From Altererythrobacter sp. KTW20L (lineage in GTDB: Bacteria; Pseudomonadota; Alphaproteobacteria; Sphingomonadales; Sphingomonadaceae): a stretch of DNA of 64,000 nucleotides. Every line of letters starts with the position of its first letter. Position 1 is the stretch's first letter. The DNA lies in assembly GCF_023501975.1 (NCBI RefSeq), contig NZ_JAMFLH010000012.1:1-64000 (forward strand), in the 5' to 3' direction. This document shows positions 54,265-63,384 of this stretch, piece after piece. The notes under the pieces are model-generated. The model was not told where the DNA came from. It saw only the letters and a list, made by a program, of their open reading frames with translations, and searched no databases. A program made the position numbers and the translations under genes.

Positions 54265-54741
54265 ATGCAGGGACCACTTCGGCGCATTCTTATCGTTTTT
54301 GCGGCACTTTGCTGCGGGGTGCAGGGCGCTGCTGCGCAGAACAGCGACGTGCCTTACTGGGCCAGCCTGTCCTCGCCCGAAGTCAACATGCGCGTGGGAC
54401 CGAGCGAGCGGTTTGCCATTGCCTGGGTCTATCAGCGCGAAGGGTTGCCGGTGAAAGTGATCCGCCTGCAACAGGGCTGGCGCCTGATCGAGGAGCCCGA
54501 TGGCACGAGGGGCTGGGTGTTCAACCAGCTGCTTTCGCGCCAGCGCACGGCGATCGTCACCGGTGATGGCGTGACGCCGATACGGGAGCTGCCCGAAGCG
54601 GGATCGGCGCTGCGGTGGAATGTCGAGGCGGGCGTGATCGGCCTTCTGGGTGCGTGCGAGGAGCGGTGGTGCGAATTCGATGTCGACGGCCATCGCGGCT
54701 GGATCGCGCGCGACCGGCTGTGGGGCGCGGGCGAGCCTTAG
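54265..54741 (+). CDS. Bacterial SH3-domain secreted protein
   Basis: A 158-residue protein with a signal peptide (about residues 1-25, ending GAAAQ). PEVNMRVGPSERFAIAWVYQREGLPVKV is a first SH3-like repeat (VNMRVGPSERFAIAWVY), GWVFNQLLSRQRTAIV its end, and a second runs from VTPIRELPEAGSALRWNVEAG to WCEFDVDGHRGWIARDRLWG. SH3b domains bind cell wall or proteins in the periplasm. The amt gene is divergent, 132 bases away. Confidence 0.85.
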   Translation: MQGPLRRILIVFAALCCGVQGAAAQNSDVPYWASLSSPEVNMRVGPSERFAIAWVYQREGLPVKVIRLQQGWRLIEEPDGTRGWVFNQLLSRQRTAIVTGDGVTPIRELPEAGSALRWNVEAGVIGLLGACEERWCEFDVDGHRGWIARDRLWGAGEP

Positions 54742-54760
54742 CTCTGGCCCTAGACAGCAA

Positions 54761-54786
54761 AAGGGCGGCCACGCGGACCGCCCCTT
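54761..54786. terminator. Terminator between convergent SH3 and lipoprotein genes
   Basis: AAGGGCGG (54761-54768) pairs with CCGCCCCTT (54778-54786) with one bulged C, between two convergent genes. Confidence 0.65.
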
Positions 54787-54810
54787 ACTTCTGGTTTTGC
54801 CACTTCCGGC

Positions 54811-55200
54811 CTATTGCTCGAGCCGGGGCACCGTGCGTTCCTCGCCCTGGCCATCGGCCATCAGCAGCGAGCCATCGTCGTTCACGTTGATCAGGGTGAG
54901 GCAGGTGGGGCTGGCCGCCGAACCTTCGACCATGGCCGGGGTGAAGCAGACCTGGTCGCCTTCATGCGTCCAGGTTCCGGTCTCGCTAACCTCGCCGCCC
55001 TGGCGGTCTTCATAGGTGCCATCGGCGTTCATCGCCGAGGACCATGTGCCGCCATCCATGTCGGTCCCACCGTAAACCCCGATCAGGGGGCTATCTGGCG
55101 ATGGCGCGGTGGCCACGGTATCGGTCGTCTCGGCGGTGTCGTCCCCACCTCCGCAAGAGGCGAGTGCCACAGCACCCGCCAGCGCGATTATACGTTTCAT
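54811..55200 (-). CDS. Hypothetical lipoprotein
   Basis: A 129-residue protein starting MKRIIALAGAVALASCGGGDD with lipobox LASC (Cys16). After a Thr/Asp-rich linker, a beta-rich region (IGVYGGTDMDGGTW, YEDRQGGEVSETGTWT, GDQVCFTP) with two further Cys resembles small lipocalin-like or META-like folds, but I cannot name it. An upstream in-frame ATG at 55242 is less likely. Its partner cannot be inferred. Confidence 0.75.
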   Translation of the reverse strand: MKRIIALAGAVALASCGGGDDTAETTDTVATAPSPDSPLIGVYGGTDMDGGTWSSAMNADGTYEDRQGGEVSETGTWTHEGDQVCFTPAMVEGSAASPTCLTLINVNDDGSLLMADGQGEERTVPRLEQ

Positions 55201-55308
55201 GCTTCCGTCCCCCAAGTCAGATGCGACTATCAGGTAACACATGAAAGTATTGGCGCAAGCCGCCTATTGAAAAGCCGTCACATTTTCATGCGCGGTCAGG
55301 CTGAAATG

Positions 55309-56505
55309 TCACACAAGTTCGACAGCAACCGCCGTGGCTTCTCCGCCGCCGATGCACAGCGAGGCAATGCCGCGCTTCAAGCCGCGGGCCTGGAGGGCTG
55401 CCACCAGCGTCACGATGATGCGCGTGCCGCTGGCCCCGATGGGGTGGCCCAGCGCAGTGCCGCCGCCGTTGACATTGATCTTGTCGTGCGCGATCCCGAT
55501 GTCGCGCATGGCGAACATGGCGACACAGGCGAAGGCTTCATTCACTTCCCACAGATCCACATCGCCAACGCTCCACCCGGTTTTTTCGAGCAGCTTCTGG
55601 ATCGCGCCGACAGGGGCCGTGGTGAAAGCCCGGGGCTCGTGCGCATGGGCTGTCATGCCGACCAGCTTGGCGACCGGCGACAGGCCCTTGGCCTCGGCCA
55701 CGCTGGCGCGGGTCAGGATCACTGCGGCGGCACCATCGGAGATGGACGACGAGGTTGCCGCCGTGATCGTGCCATCCTTGGCGAAAGCTGGGCGCAGGGT
55801 CGGGATCTTGTCGGGCTTGCCCTTGCCAGGCGCCTCGTCGGTATCGACCGTCACGTCGCCCGCTCGGGACTTGTAGGTTACCGGCGCGATCTCGGCGGCG
55901 AAGGCCCCGCTGGCGATCGCGGCATTGGCTCGTTCGAGCGAGGCGACGGCATAGCTGTCCATGTCCTCGCGCGTCAGGGCATATTCGTTGGCGGTTTCCT
56001 GCGCGAAGGCGCCCATGGCGGCCCCCGCCTCATAGGCATCTTCCAGCCCGTCGAGGAACATGTGGTCATAGGCCGTGTCATGCCCCAGCCGCGCGCCGGA
56101 GCGATGCTTCTTGAGGAGGTAGGGCGCGTTGGTCATGCTCTCCATGCCGCCGGCCACCACTAGGTCCGCCCCGCCGCTTGCTAGCGCCTCGGCACCCATG
56201 ATGACGGTTTGCATGCCCGAACCGCAGACCTTGTTGACCGTGGTCGCTTGGGCGCTTTTCGGCAGGCCGGCTTTCAACGCTGCCTGGCGGGCAGGGGCCT
56301 GGCCAAGCCCGGCGGGAAGCACGCAGCCCATATAGACGCGGTCCACATCCTCACCCGAAACACCGGCCCGCTCGACCGCCGCCCTGATCGCCGTGGCACC
56401 AAGATCGGTGGCGGCCACATCGGCCAGCGCGCCCTGCATCGAGCCCATCGGGGTGCGGGCAACCGAGAGGATGACGATCGGATCGGCGGAGTTGAACGTG
56501 GTCAT
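55309..56505 (-). CDS. Acetyl-CoA C-acyltransferase (thiolase)
   Basis: A 398-residue thiolase that condenses or cleaves acyl-CoA. The nucleophilic Cys is in VNKVCGSGMQTVIMGA; GGMESMTNAPYLL, VNEAFACVAMFAM, NVNGGGTALGHPIGASGTRI and SLCIGGGEATAVAVE supply the remaining catalytic residues. Both degradative (beta-oxidation) and biosynthetic (acetoacetyl-CoA) roles remain open, as no fad or pha gene is adjacent. The 234-base gap to nuoA holds the two divergent promoters, with no box I could define. Confidence 0.95.
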   Translation of the reverse strand: MTTFNSADPIVILSVARTPMGSMQGALADVAATDLGATAIRAAVERAGVSGEDVDRVYMGCVLPAGLGQAPARQAALKAGLPKSAQATTVNKVCGSGMQTVIMGAEALASGGADLVVAGGMESMTNAPYLLKKHRSGARLGHDTAYDHMFLDGLEDAYEAGAAMGAFAQETANEYALTREDMDSYAVASLERANAAIASGAFAAEIAPVTYKSRAGDVTVDTDEAPGKGKPDKIPTLRPAFAKDGTITAATSSSISDGAAAVILTRASVAEAKGLSPVAKLVGMTAHAHEPRAFTTAPVGAIQKLLEKTGWSVGDVDLWEVNEAFACVAMFAMRDIGIAHDKINVNGGGTALGHPIGASGTRIIVTLVAALQARGLKRGIASLCIGGGEATAVAVELV

Positions 56506-56739
56506 GTGTGAAACTGCCCTTGGCTTGCTGCGGGGAGGGTGCGACGGGCTGGAGTCCTAGGCAAGGATTATGGCAGGCGCAAGATTGCGGGGCGCACCTT
56601 GTGCCGTGTTGCCCCAAGCTTGGGAAAAAGGCAGGGATTGACCCGGAATTCAGCCCGTAACGGCCTTGCAGTATGGCAAGCCATTGCCTAGACGCGCCGC
56701 AACAGTGAGCAACGCAACCCTCATGCAATCGAGTCTGTC

Positions 56740-57114
56740 TTGATCGATCTGACCCAATATCTGCCGATCCTGCTGTTTCTCGGCGTGGCACTCGGCCTTT
56801 CGACGCTGTTCGTGTTCCTGCCGATGGGCGTCTCGCGCCTGACCGGCACGCACCAGCCCGACACGGAAAAGAACAGCGAATACGAATGCGGCTTCCCCGC
56901 TTTCGAGGAGCCGCGCGACCGGTTCGACGTGCGCTTCTACCTCGTGGCCATCAGCTTCATCCTGTTCGACCTCGAAGCCTCGTTCCTGTTTCCCTGGGCC
57001 GTGACGCTGGATGAAACCGGCTGGCCGGGCTGGATAGGGATGATGATCTTCCTGGCGATCCTGGCAATTGGCCTGGCCTATGAATGGAAGAAGGGAGCGC
57101 TGGAATGGGATTGA
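56740..57114 (+). CDS. nuoA: NADH-quinone oxidoreductase subunit A
   Basis: A 124-residue membrane subunit with three TM helices (about residues 7-29, 65-86, 95-116). [37 protein letters not shown] is the conserved loop and helix ([29 protein letters not shown]). The start is TTG 56740; no in-frame ATG precedes it. It is the first gene of the nuo operon, and nuoB begins 10 bases before its stop. Confidence 0.95.
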   Translation: MIDLTQYLPILLFLGVALGLSTLFVFLPMGVSRLTGTHQPDTEKNSEYECGFPAFEEPRDRFDVRFYLVAISFILFDLEASFLFPWAVTLDETGWPGWIGMMIFLAILAIGLAYEWKKGALEWD

Positions 57115-57680
57115 GCAACTCGCCTGTGATCGGATCCAGCGCCGCAGGCCTTCCCACCGCACAGGGCGGCGAGGTTCGCCTGCCCGATGCCGATTACTTC
57201 AAGGCCATGCAGTCCGAAGTGAATGACAAGGGCTTCCTCGTCACCAGCACCGAGGACCTGTTCCAGTGGGCCCGCACCGGCAGCCTGTGGTGGATGACCT
57301 TTGGCCTGGCCTGCTGTGCGGTGGAGATGATCCACGTCAACATGCCGCGCTATGACATGGAACGGTTCGGCGTGGCGCCGCGCGCCAGCCCGCGCCAGTC
57401 GGACGTGATGATCGTGGCCGGAACGCTGTGCAACAAGATGGCTCCGGCGCTGCGCAAGGTCTATGACCAGATGAGTGAGCCGAAGTACGTGATCTCGATG
57501 GGCAGCTGCGCCAACGGCGGCGGCTACTACCATTACAGCTATTCGGTGGTGCGCGGCTGCGACCGGATCGTGCCGGTGGATATCTATGTGCCTGGCTGTC
57601 CGCCCACGGCAGAGGCGCTGCTCTATGGCGTGATGCAGTTGCAGCGCAAGATCCGCCGCGTGGGGACGATTGAACGGTAA
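57105..57680 (+). CDS. nuoB: NADH-quinone oxidoreductase subunit B
   Basis: A 191-residue subunit that carries cluster N2. Its Cys ligands are the vicinal pair in [10 protein letters not shown], Cys in [11 protein letters not shown] with [21 protein letters not shown], and [14 protein letters not shown] 57105 is preceded by AAGGGAG; a longer in-frame start at 57084 lies within nuoA. Its TAA overlaps the nuoC ATG by one base. Confidence 0.97.
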   Translation: MGLSNSPVIGSSAAGLPTAQGGEVRLPDADYFKAMQSEVNDKGFLVTSTEDLFQWARTGSLWWMTFGLACCAVEMIHVNMPRYDMERFGVAPRASPRQSDVMIVAGTLCNKMAPALRKVYDQMSEPKYVISMGSCANGGGYYHYSYSVVRGCDRIVPVDIYVPGCPPTAEALLYGVMQLQRKIRRVGTIER

Positions 57681-58579
57681 TGGCTACGGTACTTCACTCC
57701 GCACCGCGTTACGGATCAAATGATGGCGTAGCCGCCACGCTTGGCGCTGCGCTGGGCGATATGCTGCTGTCCGCGCATGAGGAGCATGGCGAGATCCTGC
57801 TCACCATCCGGCGCGAAAGCATCGAGGATGCGCTGCGACTGCTGCGCGACAATCACGAATACCAGCAGCTGATGGAAATGGCCGGGGTCGATTACCCTGA
57901 CCGGGCCGAGCGGTTCGAAGTGGTCTACATGCTGCTTTCGCTCACCAAGAACCACCGCATCATGCTGAAAGTCTGCACAGACGAGGCCCATCCGGTGCCC
58001 ACGGTCACCACCCTGTGGCCCAATGCCGGGTGGCTGGAGCGCGAGGTGTTCGACATGTATGGCGTGTTGTTCGCCGACAACACCGACCTGCGCCGCATCC
58101 TCACCGACTACGGCTTTGAAGGGTTCCCGTTCCGCAAGGACTTCCCGCTGACCGGCTACCAGGAACTGCGGTACTCGGAAGAAGAGAAGCGCGTCGTCTA
58201 TGAGCCGGTCGAGCTGGCGCAGGACCTGCGGCAGTTCGATTTCATGAGCCCGTGGGAAGGCGCGGATTACATCCTGCCGGGTGACGAGAAGGCTGCCGAG
58301 CATCCTGCGGCTCCCAAGGTGGATGAACCCAAGACCACGGAAAAGCCCTCCCAGACCGGGGCAGGGGCGAAAACTGACGCCAAGGCGGCGGAGAAATCGA
58401 CCGGCAAGAAGTCCGGCGGGGAAGAGCCCGGCGCTCCCGATGCCACCGAAAGCCGCCCGGAACGCAAGCCCCGCAAGACCGCTGGACGCGAGACCAGCGG
58501 CGCGACCGAACCTGCAGCGCAGGCCAAGGCTCCGGCCAAACCCCGCAAGCCCCGCGCCAAGAAGGAGGACGGTAAATGA
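57680..58579 (+). CDS. nuoC: NADH-quinone oxidoreductase subunit C
   Basis: A 299-residue peripheral subunit. The 30-kDa core runs to about residue 205: [40 protein letters not shown] and [23 protein letters not shown] (in part [16 protein letters not shown]). The last 95 residues are low-complexity Lys/Pro/Ala/Glu-rich and end [15 protein letters not shown]. coli and mitochondrial homologues lack this tail. Confidence 0.95.
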   Translation: MATVLHSAPRYGSNDGVAATLGAALGDMLLSAHEEHGEILLTIRRESIEDALRLLRDNHEYQQLMEMAGVDYPDRAERFEVVYMLLSLTKNHRIMLKVCTDEAHPVPTVTTLWPNAGWLEREVFDMYGVLFADNTDLRRILTDYGFEGFPFRKDFPLTGYQELRYSEEEKRVVYEPVELAQDLRQFDFMSPWEGADYILPGDEKAAEHPAAPKVDEPKTTEKPSQTGAGAKTDAKAAEKSTGKKSGGEEPGAPDATESRPERKPRKTAGRETSGATEPAAQAKAPAKPRKPRAKKEDGK

Positions 58580-59790
58580 GCGGCATGATGCTCGACCAGT
58601 CGCCGACCACCACTGGCGAGGAAATCACCAACTACACGATCAACTTCGGCCCCCAGCACCCCGCCGCGCACGGCGTGCTGCGCATGGTGATGGAGCTGGA
58701 CGGCGAGATCATCGAACGGATCGACTGCCATGTGGGCCTGCTCCACCGCGGCACCGAGAAGCTGATCGAGCACAAGACCTATCTCCAGGCGCTGCCCTAT
58801 TTCGACCGGCTGGATTACTGCTCGCCGCTCGCCATGGAGCATTCTTATGTGCTGGCGATCGAGAAGCTGCTCAACATCGATGTGCCGATCCGCGCCCAGT
58901 ACCTGCGCGTGCTGTTCGCCGAGCTGACCCGCATCTGCAACCACATGCTCAACATCGGCGCGCACGTGATGGACGTGGGCGCGATGACGCCCAACCTGTG
59001 GGTGTTCGAACTGCGCGAGGATTGCCTCAACTTCTTTGAACGCATGAGCGGCGCGCGGATGCATCACGCCTACCTGCGCCCGGGCGGCGTCCACCAGGAC
59101 GTTCCGCTCAAGCTGCTGGCCGACATCGGCGACTGGGTCGATACCCGTCTCCCCGAACTGTTCGGCGACGCGATGAGCCTGGTGGTGGACAACCGCATCT
59201 TCAAGCAGCGCAACGTCGATATTGCCATTGTCAGCAAGGAAGACGCCGTGCGCTGGGGCTTCTCCGGCCCGATGATCCGCGCCGCCGGCATTCCGTGGGA
59301 CCTGCGCAAGAGCCAGCCCTATGACGTGTACGACCGGATGGATTTCGAGATTCCGGTCGGCACCAATTCGGACTGCTATGACCGGTTCATGGTGCGCGTG
59401 AAGGAAGTTTACGAGAGCGCCAAGATCATCAAGCAGTGCATCGCGGAAATCCCCGAAGGCCCGATTGCCAGCCTTGATCGCAAGGTCGTGCCGCCGAAGC
59501 GCGGCGAGATGAAGCAGAGCATGGAAGCGCTGATCCACCACTTCAAGCTCTACACCGAAGGCTTCCATGTGCCTGCGGGCGAGGTTTACGTGGCAACCGA
59601 GAGCCCCAAGGGCGAGTTCGGCGTCTACCTCGTGAGCGACGGGTCAAACAAACCCTACCGCTGCAAGATCCGCCCGACCGCCTTCAGCCACCTCCAGGCG
59701 ATGGACTTCATGTGCAAAGGCCACATGCTACCGGACGCCACCGCCATCCTCGGCGCGATCGATGTGGTGTTCGGGGAGTGTGACCGGTGA
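58576..59790 (+). CDS. nuoD: NADH-quinone oxidoreductase subunit D
   Basis: A 404-residue 49-kDa subunit at the quinone site. [52 protein letters not shown] and the final [14 protein letters not shown] are diagnostic (each quoted in part). Its ATG overlaps the nuoC stop as ATGA, and its stop overlaps the GTG of a small membrane protein gene. Confidence 0.97.
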   Translation: MSGMMLDQSPTTTGEEITNYTINFGPQHPAAHGVLRMVMELDGEIIERIDCHVGLLHRGTEKLIEHKTYLQALPYFDRLDYCSPLAMEHSYVLAIEKLLNIDVPIRAQYLRVLFAELTRICNHMLNIGAHVMDVGAMTPNLWVFELREDCLNFFERMSGARMHHAYLRPGGVHQDVPLKLLADIGDWVDTRLPELFGDAMSLVVDNRIFKQRNVDIAIVSKEDAVRWGFSGPMIRAAGIPWDLRKSQPYDVYDRMDFEIPVGTNSDCYDRFMVRVKEVYESAKIIKQCIAEIPEGPIASLDRKVVPPKRGEMKQSMEALIHHFKLYTEGFHVPAGEVYVATESPKGEFGVYLVSDGSNKPYRCKIRPTAFSHLQAMDFMCKGHMLPDATAILGAIDVVFGECDR

Positions 59791-60029
59791 GCGGGTCCCT
59801 TTTCGGCTTCATGGTCGCGGTTTTGGTTGTTGTCATCAATGGCCTCATCGCGATGGCTGTCGCCAAGATCTGGCTTACTGAGGGCAAAGCGAGGATCGCT
59901 GGTTTTGCCTTTGTTCTAGGCGCAGGAATCGTCGGTGGTGGTCGTGATTTCGGCTTTGCCGCTGGCACGGTGGTCGGCCTCATCGCGCTCTGGTTGTTGC
60001 TTTTCAAGCGGGAGAAGGCGCTTGCTTAG
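59787..60029 (+). CDS. Small membrane protein in nuo operon
   Basis: An 80-residue protein with three hydrophobic segments (about residues 4-26, 36-52 and 56-73) and few charged residues outside LTEGKARI and the end [11 protein letters not shown] 59787 overlaps the nuoD stop as GTGA. I do not recognise the family. Its coupling to nuoD suggests co-expression, and a role in complex I assembly is possible but unsupported. Confidence 0.7.
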   Translation: MSGSLFGFMVAVLVVVINGLIAMAVAKIWLTEGKARIAGFAFVLGAGIVGGGRDFGFAAGTVVGLIALWLLLFKREKALA

Positions 60030-60375
60030 GAACCTCGCCACCGCCGAAGCCATGATCGCGGCCTATAACGCGCAGGACGTGAACCTCTATGTCTCGTACA
60101 TGACCGATGACGCCTGCGAGGCGAACTATCGCGGCGATGTCGTGCGCGAGGGCAAGGAAGGCACGCGTTCCGGCCTCGCCGCCGCTTTCGCCCGCTGGCC
60201 GCAGAACCGCGCCGAGATCGTCGAGAAGCAGGCGATCGGCAACTACGTGCTGATGCGCGAACACGTGACGCGCGGGCCGGCCACCGATGGCTCGGCGCTG
60301 GTCGAACCGTTCGACGTGGTCGCGGTCTACAGCTTTGCTGGCGACAAGTGCGCCCGCGTGGAGTTCATCCGGTGA
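60022..60375 (+). CDS. NTF2-like (SnoaL-type) protein
   Basis: About 117 residues of the nuclear transport factor 2 fold: ATAEAMIAAYNAQDVNLYVSYM is the usual first helix (AMIAAYNAQDVNLYVSYM), then a curved sheet, YVLMREHVTRGP and VVAVYSFAGDKCARVEFIR. The start is TTG 60022, with GGAG seven bases before; it overlaps the previous stop. A steroid-isomerase-like or binding role is possible; no ligand can be named. Confidence 0.75.
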   Translation: MLRNLATAEAMIAAYNAQDVNLYVSYMTDDACEANYRGDVVREGKEGTRSGLAAAFARWPQNRAEIVEKQAIGNYVLMREHVTRGPATDGSALVEPFDVVAVYSFAGDKCARVEFIR

Positions 60376-60554
60376 TCTTGCGCGAACTGTTCATCATCAT
60401 CGCCGCCTTCGCGATGTTCGCTTCTGCCGTCGCGGCCTATTCGGTCGCGTTCCATGGCGAGGCGAGCCTCAAGGAAGTGCTCTCCACGGCCTTTGCCGCC
60501 GTGATCGGGCTCTATGCGGGCCGCTACCTCGAACGGAGGCTCACCCGTGGCTGA
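60372..60554 (+). CDS. Small membrane protein in nuo operon
   Basis: A 60-residue protein with two hydrophobic segments (about residues 4-22 and 30-48) and a basic end [14 protein letters not shown] 60372 overlaps the NTF2-like stop as GTGA, and its own 3' end overlaps the nuoE start by 8 bases. Not recognised beyond being coupled to nuoE. Confidence 0.65.
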   Translation: MILRELFIIIAAFAMFASAVAAYSVAFHGEASLKEVLSTAFAAVIGLYAGRYLERRLTRG

Positions 60555-61215
60555 TCGTCACCTTGCCCCTGATACCCCCGAACTGCGCGCCCGCTGGGGC
60601 AGCTTCGCCTGGACGCCCGAGAATGCGGACAAGGTGAAGGAGATCATCGCCCGCTATCCCGAAGGGCGCCAGCGTTCGGCAGTGATGCCGTTGCTCGATC
60701 TGGCGCAGCGTCAGGTCGGCGCGGAAACGAACACGCAGGGCTGGCTGCCCATTCCGGTGATGGAATTCGTCGCCCGCGAACTGGACATGCCGGTGATCCG
60801 CGTGGTCGAGGTCGCCACGTTCTATTTCATGTACAACCTGGTGCCGGTCGGCAAATTCCACGTGCAGGTCTGCGGCACCACGCCGTGCATGCTGCGCGGG
60901 TCGGACGATATCATCTCCGCCTGCAAGAAGCGCGGCATGGCCAAGGGCCACACCACGGCGGATGGCATGTGGACGCTGACCGAGGTCGAATGCATGGGCA
61001 ATTGCGCCACCGCTCCGATGGTCCAGATCAACGACGACAACTACGAAGACCTGACGCCGGATCGGCTCGACGCCGTGCTCGATGCGCTGGCCGCCGGTCA
61101 GCAGCCGAAGACCGGCACGCAGGAGCCGGGGCGCCACACCAGCGAACCGGCCAACGCCTTGTCCAGCCTCAAGGACATGGTCAGCGAGAACCACGATTAC
61201 CGGGGTCAATGGTGA
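60547..61215 (+). CDS. nuoE: NADH-quinone oxidoreductase subunit E
   Basis: A 222-residue 24-kDa subunit with a 2Fe-2S cluster. The four ligands are in [15 protein letters not shown] and [36 protein letters not shown] is a further family motif. GTG 60547 with GGAGG upstream is the start. The last 45 residues beyond the core are low-complexity. Confidence 0.95.
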   Translation: MADRHLAPDTPELRARWGSFAWTPENADKVKEIIARYPEGRQRSAVMPLLDLAQRQVGAETNTQGWLPIPVMEFVARELDMPVIRVVEVATFYFMYNLVPVGKFHVQVCGTTPCMLRGSDDIISACKKRGMAKGHTTADGMWTLTEVECMGNCATAPMVQINDDNYEDLTPDRLDAVLDALAAGQQPKTGTQEPGRHTSEPANALSSLKDMVSENHDYRGQW

Positions 61216-61361
61216 TGGAACTCGCAGTCCCCCTCATCATCGCATTGGTCCTGGTGTTTATCGCCTGGAAGGTGCTGGCAGGCCTGGCCAAGACGGTCGT
61301 GCTGGTAGTGCTCGCGGCTACGGCAGCGTGGTTCGTTTTCGGTACCGGGGGTATGGCATGA
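61215..61361 (+). CDS. Very small membrane protein between nuoE and nuoF
   Basis: A 48-residue protein, [19 protein letters not shown] followed by [18 protein letters not shown] and [10 protein letters not shown]: essentially one or two membrane helices. ATG 61215 shares its first base with the nuoE stop (TGATG) and has GGGG nine bases upstream; ATG 61209 and GTG 61212 in frame are alternatives. The 3' end overlaps nuoF as ATGA. Conservation of this gene would need to be checked. Confidence 0.6.
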   Translation: MELAVPLIIALVLVFIAWKVLAGLAKTVVLVVLAATAAWFVFGTGGMA

Positions 61362-62653
61362 GCCTCGCTGACAAGGATCGCATCTTCACCAACGTCTACG
61401 GCTTCCAGGATTGGGGCCTGAAGGCGGCCGAGAAGCGTGGCGACTGGGATAATACCAAGGCGTTGATGCTCGTCGGGCAGGATGCCATCATCGACGAGAT
61501 CAAGGCTTCAGGCCTGCGCGGGCGGGGTGGGGCAGGGTTCCCCACCGGCATGAAGTGGTCCTTCATGCCCAAGGAATCGAAGGATGGGCGGCCAAGCTTC
61601 CTCGTCATCAACGCCGACGAGTCCGAGCCGGGTAGCTGCAAGGACCGCGAGATCATCCGCCACGATCCGCACAAGCTGATCGAAGGCGCGCTGGTGGCCG
61701 GTTTCGCCATGCGCGCGCGCGCGGCCTACATCTACATCCGCGGCGAATATATCCGCGAGGCCGAAACGCTGTTTGCCGCCGTGGCCGAAGCCTATGCGGC
61801 GGGCCTGCTGGGCAAGAACGCGGCGGGATCGGGTTACGATTTCGACGTCTTCGTCCATCGCGGCGCGGGCGCATATATCTGCGGCGAAGAAACCGCGATG
61901 ATCGAAAGCCTGGAAGGCAAGAAGGGCCAGCCGCGCCTCAAGCCGCCGTTCCCGGCCGGCGCGGGCCTCTATGGCTGCCCGACCACGGTCAACAATGTCG
62001 AGAGCATTGCGGTGGTCCCCACCATCCTGCGGCGCGGGGCGGGCTGGTTCAGCTCGTTTGGGCGCGAGGGCAACAAGGGCACCAAGCTGTTCCAGATCTC
62101 GGGCCACGTGAACAAGCCCTGCGTAGTCGAGGAAGCCATGAGCATCCCGTTCAGCGAACTGATCGAGAAGCACTGCGGCGGCATTCGCGGCGGCAAGGAC
62201 AACCTGCTGGCGGTGATCCCCGGCGGTTCCTCGGTTCCCCTCGTTCCGGCAGCGGAGATCTGGGATGCGCCGATGGATTTCGACGGCCTGAAGGCGTTGG
62301 GAAGCGGCCTCGGCACGGCGGGCGTTATCGTGATGGACAAGTCCACCGACATCGTCCGTGCGATCAGCCGCCTGTCCTATTTCTACAAGCACGAGAGCTG
62401 CGGCCAGTGCACCCCCTGCCGCGAAGGCACGGGCTGGATGTGGCGCGTGATGACCCGGCTCGAAACCGGCGATGCCAATGTCGAGGAAATTGACATGCTG
62501 CACCAGGTGACCAAGCAGGTCGAAGGCCACACCATCTGCGCGCTGGGCGATGCCGCCGCATGGCCGATCCAGGGCCTGATCAAGCACTTCCGTCCGGAGA
62601 TCGAGCGGCGGATTGCCGAGCGTGCCAGAGCCTTGCAGGTGGCAGCCGAATGA
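61358..62653 (+). CDS. nuoF: NADH-quinone oxidoreductase subunit F
   Basis: A 431-residue 51-kDa subunit that binds NADH and [19 protein letters not shown] is the NADH site, [19 protein letters not shown] the FMN site, and [15 protein letters not shown] plus a later Cys in [17 protein letters not shown] the 4Fe-4S ligands. ATG 61358 overlaps the small gene's TGA. Its stop overlaps the next gene as ATGA. Confidence 0.97.
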   Translation: MSLADKDRIFTNVYGFQDWGLKAAEKRGDWDNTKALMLVGQDAIIDEIKASGLRGRGGAGFPTGMKWSFMPKESKDGRPSFLVINADESEPGSCKDREIIRHDPHKLIEGALVAGFAMRARAAYIYIRGEYIREAETLFAAVAEAYAAGLLGKNAAGSGYDFDVFVHRGAGAYICGEETAMIESLEGKKGQPRLKPPFPAGAGLYGCPTTVNNVESIAVVPTILRRGAGWFSSFGREGNKGTKLFQISGHVNKPCVVEEAMSIPFSELIEKHCGGIRGGKDNLLAVIPGGSSVPLVPAAEIWDAPMDFDGLKALGSGLGTAGVIVMDKSTDIVRAISRLSYFYKHESCGQCTPCREGTGWMWRVMTRLETGDANVEEIDMLHQVTKQVEGHTICALGDAAAWPIQGLIKHFRPEIERRIAERARALQVAAE

Positions 62654-63384
62654 TCCGTTCGCTCTCCCTTGCCGCCCTGGCCGCCTTGGTCGTGAGTACC
62701 GCGATTCCTGCTGAGGCGCAGAACACGCAGAACTCCTATCGGCCCACCGGCACGCGGATCATCTCGCAGCAGGAAGAGGCCGATCCGGACTATTCCCGGC
62801 GCCTGCTCAAGGAGACCGCTGCCTGCGTCAACCGCTACGACTCCTCTGGTGTTGTGGGGCTGCTGCGCGGAGGGAACCAGGCTGCGCTTGATTACGCTGC
62901 GGGTGGGATTCGCAACGAGGATCGGAACTCGCCGCTGAAAATCAGTGAATGCCTGCACGAAGCCTTGAACGGAGCGCAATTGGTTGTGCACATGCGCATT
63001 CCCCCTGCCGCCCTGCGCACCGTTCTGGCCGAGCAGGCTTACCTAAATCGGCACACTGCGCCGCTTACCATCGCCCCCGGCTCCCCGCAGGTGCTGGAAG
63101 GGCGAATCGTGATCGGCGGTGATACGGCGGAGGAATCGCAAGCGCGGGGCATTTTTGCCGATTGTTTGGTATTTAACGCTCCAGTCGAGGCCGACCGCCT
63201 GCTCCGTGGTCCGGTGGGCGGTGGTACCGAACTCGACAATGCCCGCGCGCTGATGCCCGCGATCTCGCAATGCTTGAACGACGGCCAGGCCGCCAACTTC
63301 TCGCCCAATGCCATCCGCGATTTTGTCGCCGATGGGCTGTGGGCGCGCAGCGAGGCCTTGGCGGGAGCGAGTGCCGCCCAATGA
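62650..63384 (+). CDS. Secreted four-cysteine protein, copy A of tandem pair
   Basis: A 244-residue protein with a signal peptide (residues 1-24, ending IPAEAQ). After it come [18 protein letters not shown] and four cysteines: in [25 protein letters not shown] and ISQCLNDG. The downstream gene encodes a paralogue with the first three at the same spacing. No domain is recognised. ATGA overlap with nuoF suggests the nuo transcript includes it. Confidence 0.75.
   Translation: MIRSLSLAALAALVVSTAIPAEAQNTQNSYRPTGTRIISQQEEADPDYSRRLLKETAACVNRYDSSGVVGLLRGGNQAALDYAAGGIRNEDRNSPLKISECLHEALNGAQLVVHMRIPPAALRTVLAEQAYLNRHTAPLTIAPGSPQVLEGRIVIGGDTAEESQARGIFADCLVFNAPVEADRLLRGPVGGGTELDNARALMPAISQCLNDGQAANFSPNAIRDFVADGLWARSEALAGASAAQ

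Noticed and set aside
56638-56666. TTGACC as a -35 box for the nuo operon
   Set aside because: No acceptable -10 hexamer lies 16-18 bases downstream (CGGCCT at the 17-base position).
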